Source of the DNA: Rhodohalobacter sulfatireducens
GTDB taxonomy: Bacteria > Bacteroidota > Rhodothermia > Balneolales > Balneolaceae
Length of the DNA: 64,000 nucleotides
Reading direction: 5' to 3'
NCBI RefSeq assembly: GCF_022012475.1
Contig: NZ_JAKLWS010000016.1
Span: forward strand, 1 to 64,000
Part shown: positions 62,850 through 64,000 of the stretch, one piece after another
Layout: every line of letters begins with the position of its first letter
Position numbering within the stretch: the stretch's first letter is position 1
The notes under the pieces: generated by a model
The model's input: the letters and a program-made list of their open reading frames with translations, nothing else
The model's database searches: none
What the model was told of the DNA's origin: nothing
Translations under genes and position numbers: made by a program

Positions 62850-63304
62850 ATTGTTGATTTTTGATTGTCGATTGTTGAATGATCAATCATAGATTTTGTT
62901 GAGCTGTTTTCCTGGATTTGATAAAAATTGAAGTCAGTTCATATGCTTCTTTTCTTAAGTCTTCCACCATTTTATTGGATTTCAATTTTTCATCAATAAT
63001 AAACTTTAACCAGAATTCGGACTCATCCACTTCTTCTATAACAATACCGATTTTGTGTATAAAAACTGCTTTCGTTTGACCATGACATGCTGCTCGATAG
63101 TTAGCTGCAACTGATGTACTACATCGTATTAACTGCCCTTTTATGTGATTTCCTAAAGCGGTCTTTGGTAAAGCGATAGCTAATTTTACACATTTATGGG
63201 CAAATGCTTTTTGTTCGTTTTATTAATTCATCTTTTCTCATGATGATTGAATTTTGTGATAATTTGATGAGTTTTAAAATAATCAACAATCACAAATCAA
63301 CAAT
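62850..63304. mobile_element. Candidate cassette bounded by 24-bp inverted repeats, holding a four-helix-bundle gene
   Basis: The ends 62850-62873 and 63281-63304 are inverted repeats matching in 22 of 24 positions, built from TTGTTGATT and TGATTGT units. The ~455-bp segment fills the nuoF-nuoG spacer: it stops 6 bp short of the nuoF stop codon and starts 8 bp from the nuoG ATG. Its only coding content is the frameshifted gene at 62887-63241. No transposase is present, so any movement would be in trans or by recombination. The mobile nature is inferred. Confidence 0.5.
62887..63241 (-). pseudogene. Four-helix-bundle (23S rRNA intervening-sequence-type) protein gene, frameshifted
   Basis: The ATG at 63241 opens MRKDELIKRTK, then the frame shifts by one base in a run of five A residues (63205-63209 on the plus strand); with four A's it would be in phase. 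The next frame continues AFAHKCVKLAIALPKTALG, QLIRCSTSVAANYRAACHG, EVDESEFWLKFI and VEDLRKEAYEL, ending at the TGA at 62887-62889. This is the full layout of S23/IVP-type four-helix-bundle proteins (about 118 codons). It was missed by simple ORF calling because the second part has no early ATG. It could be a real decay, programmed frameshifting, or a sequencing error in the A run. Confidence 0.85.
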
Positions 63305-63310
63305 CATCAA

Positions 63311-64000
63311 TCACGCCAGAGCGTGTACGCTTTTCTTACACCGGGCTTCAAACTCATCCCGGAAGCGATTGATAGTATGACGAACCGGCCATGCAGCTGC
63401 ATCAGCAAGAGCACAGATTGTCCGTCCTTCCATCTGTGTGGTAAGGTCCAGTAAAAGATCGAGATCCTTCACTTCGCCTTCGCCATTTTTAATCTTCAAT
63501 AATATTTTTTCAAGCCAGCCTGTACCTTCACGGCATGGAGTACATTGTCCACAAGATTCATGATGATAAAAGTGTGCAATTCGCCACAGCACATCCACCA
63601 TATCTGTGTCTTCATCCATCACAACCATTCCGGCTGTTCCCATCATGGTACCAACAGTTCGAAGGGAATCGCTGTCCATTGTAATTCCATCAAGTTGATC
63701 TGCTCGTAATACGGGAGTGGATGAGCCGCCAGGAATAACAGCTTTCAGTTCTTTGCCTCCTTTAATTCCCTGGGCAACATCATGAATCAAGTCAAGAACA
63801 GGAACACCGGATGGTAATTCATACACGCCGGGTCGGTTTACGTGACCGGAAATTCCATAGAGTACAGGACCGGGATGATTTTTTGCACCAACGCCTTTGA
63901 ACCACTCAGCACCTCGGTTAATCACCGCAGGTACATGCGCCAATGTTTCAATATTGTTGATGGTGGTTGGCCGTCCCCATAATCCTTTTTGAGCAGGGAA
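63311..64000 (-). CDS. nuoF: NADH-quinone oxidoreductase subunit F (cut by window end)
   Basis: The gene enters from beyond 64000; about 229 C-terminal codons are visible. The frame is open to the last base, with KGLWGRPTTINNIETLAHVP before the internal TTG that an ORF caller might take as a start. The fourth 4Fe-4S site is complete: SCGQCTPCREGT with a later Cys in RTICALADAAAWPV. NuoF carries FMN and accepts electrons from NADH. The stop at 63311 lies 6 bp from the inverted-repeat end of the cassette before nuoG. Confidence 0.96.
   Translation of the reverse strand, partial: FPAQKGLWGRPTTINNIETLAHVPAVINRGAEWFKGVGAKNHPGPVLYGISGHVNRPGVYELPSGVPVLDLIHDVAQGIKGGKELKAVIPGGSSTPVLRADQLDGITMDSDSLRTVGTMMGTAGMVVMDEDTDMVDVLWRIAHFYHHESCGQCTPCREGTGWLEKILLKIKNGEGEVKDLDLLLDLTTQMEGRTICALADAAAWPVRHTINRFRDEFEARCKKSVHALA

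Noticed and set aside
62850-63304. Diversity-generating retroelement suggested by the Avd-like four-helix bundle fold
   Set aside because: No reverse transcriptase, template repeat or variable repeat is present; the protein pattern fits the IVP/S23 group.
1-64000. CRISPR arrays, rRNA, tRNA, prophage or defence islands
   Set aside because: No regular spacer-repeat array, no recognisable tRNA or rRNA sequence, and no phage, nuclease-helicase or restriction genes were seen. A tRNA scan was not possible, so a missed tRNA cannot be fully excluded.

Overview
The window is about 64 kb of moderately AT-rich bacterial chromosome. It most likely comes from a marine or saline member of the Balneolota/Rhodothermota-Bacteroidota group (Balneolaceae-like). 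Pointers to this are the Bacteroidota-restricted DUF2480 protein, a type IX secretion plug-type (DUF5103) lipoprotein, a SufBCDS-Nfu-SufA cluster, many lipoprotein and Tat/Sec-exported enzymes, two Cys-type sulfatases, and starts that mostly lack a clear Shine-Dalgarno sequence. This placement comes from gene content only; no rRNA or tRNA gene is visible. I see no CRISPR array, prophage, intact insertion sequence or recognisable defence island.

Layout. 1-7.7 kb: extragenic palindromes, then a sulfated-glycan segment (GH78-type lipoprotein, Tat-exported Gfo/Idh/MocA oxidoreductase, DUF1080 lipoprotein, secreted sulfatase, DoxX). 7.7-16 kb: an L,D-transpeptidase facing a tight seven-gene run, greA-ugd-UXS-Nudix-outer membrane protein-pseudo-caspase lipoprotein-DMT transporter. 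16.3-26.5 kb: pta, the Fe-S assembly cluster sufB-C-D-S-nfu-sufA, DUF2480, an SDR and a DUF6807 (PmoA-like) protein. 26.6-32.6 kb: a leftward run ccmB-holB-dapF-T9SS plug-like lipoprotein-degenerate serine hydrolase-small membrane protein. 32.9-41.4 kb: PTS EIIA, PBP4-type carboxypeptidase, an NtrC-type regulator, folD, an M3 peptidase and a second sulfatase. 42-49.7 kb: a six-BON lipoprotein, DUF2283, a cation-chloride cotransporter, and a TetR-controlled ABC-2 exporter with two visible operator palindromes. 49.9-59.7 kb: two paralogous glycine-rich membrane proteins, an MsbA-type ABC exporter, NfeD with two tandem SPFH proteins, a sulfotransferase, an alpha/beta hydrolase and an SRPBCC protein. 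60-64 kb: leftward nuoF (cut by the window end), nuoG and nuoH.

The least expected signal is between the genes. Several spacers are built from inverted repeats. One is a 63-64 bp hairpin present three times with constant geometry. Another is a 72-73 bp two-hairpin element present twice with compensatory base changes. A third class is low-complexity inverted repeats filling whole spacers between co-directional genes. One of these, between nuoF and nuoG, is a ~455 bp segment bounded by 24-bp imperfect inverted repeats. It holds a frameshifted four-helix-bundle (23S rRNA intervening-sequence-type) gene and looks like a mobile cassette.

Two apparent pseudoenzymes also stand out: a caspase-fold lipoprotein with neither catalytic His nor Cys, and a beta-lactamase-fold protein lacking the Ser and Lys of SxxK.
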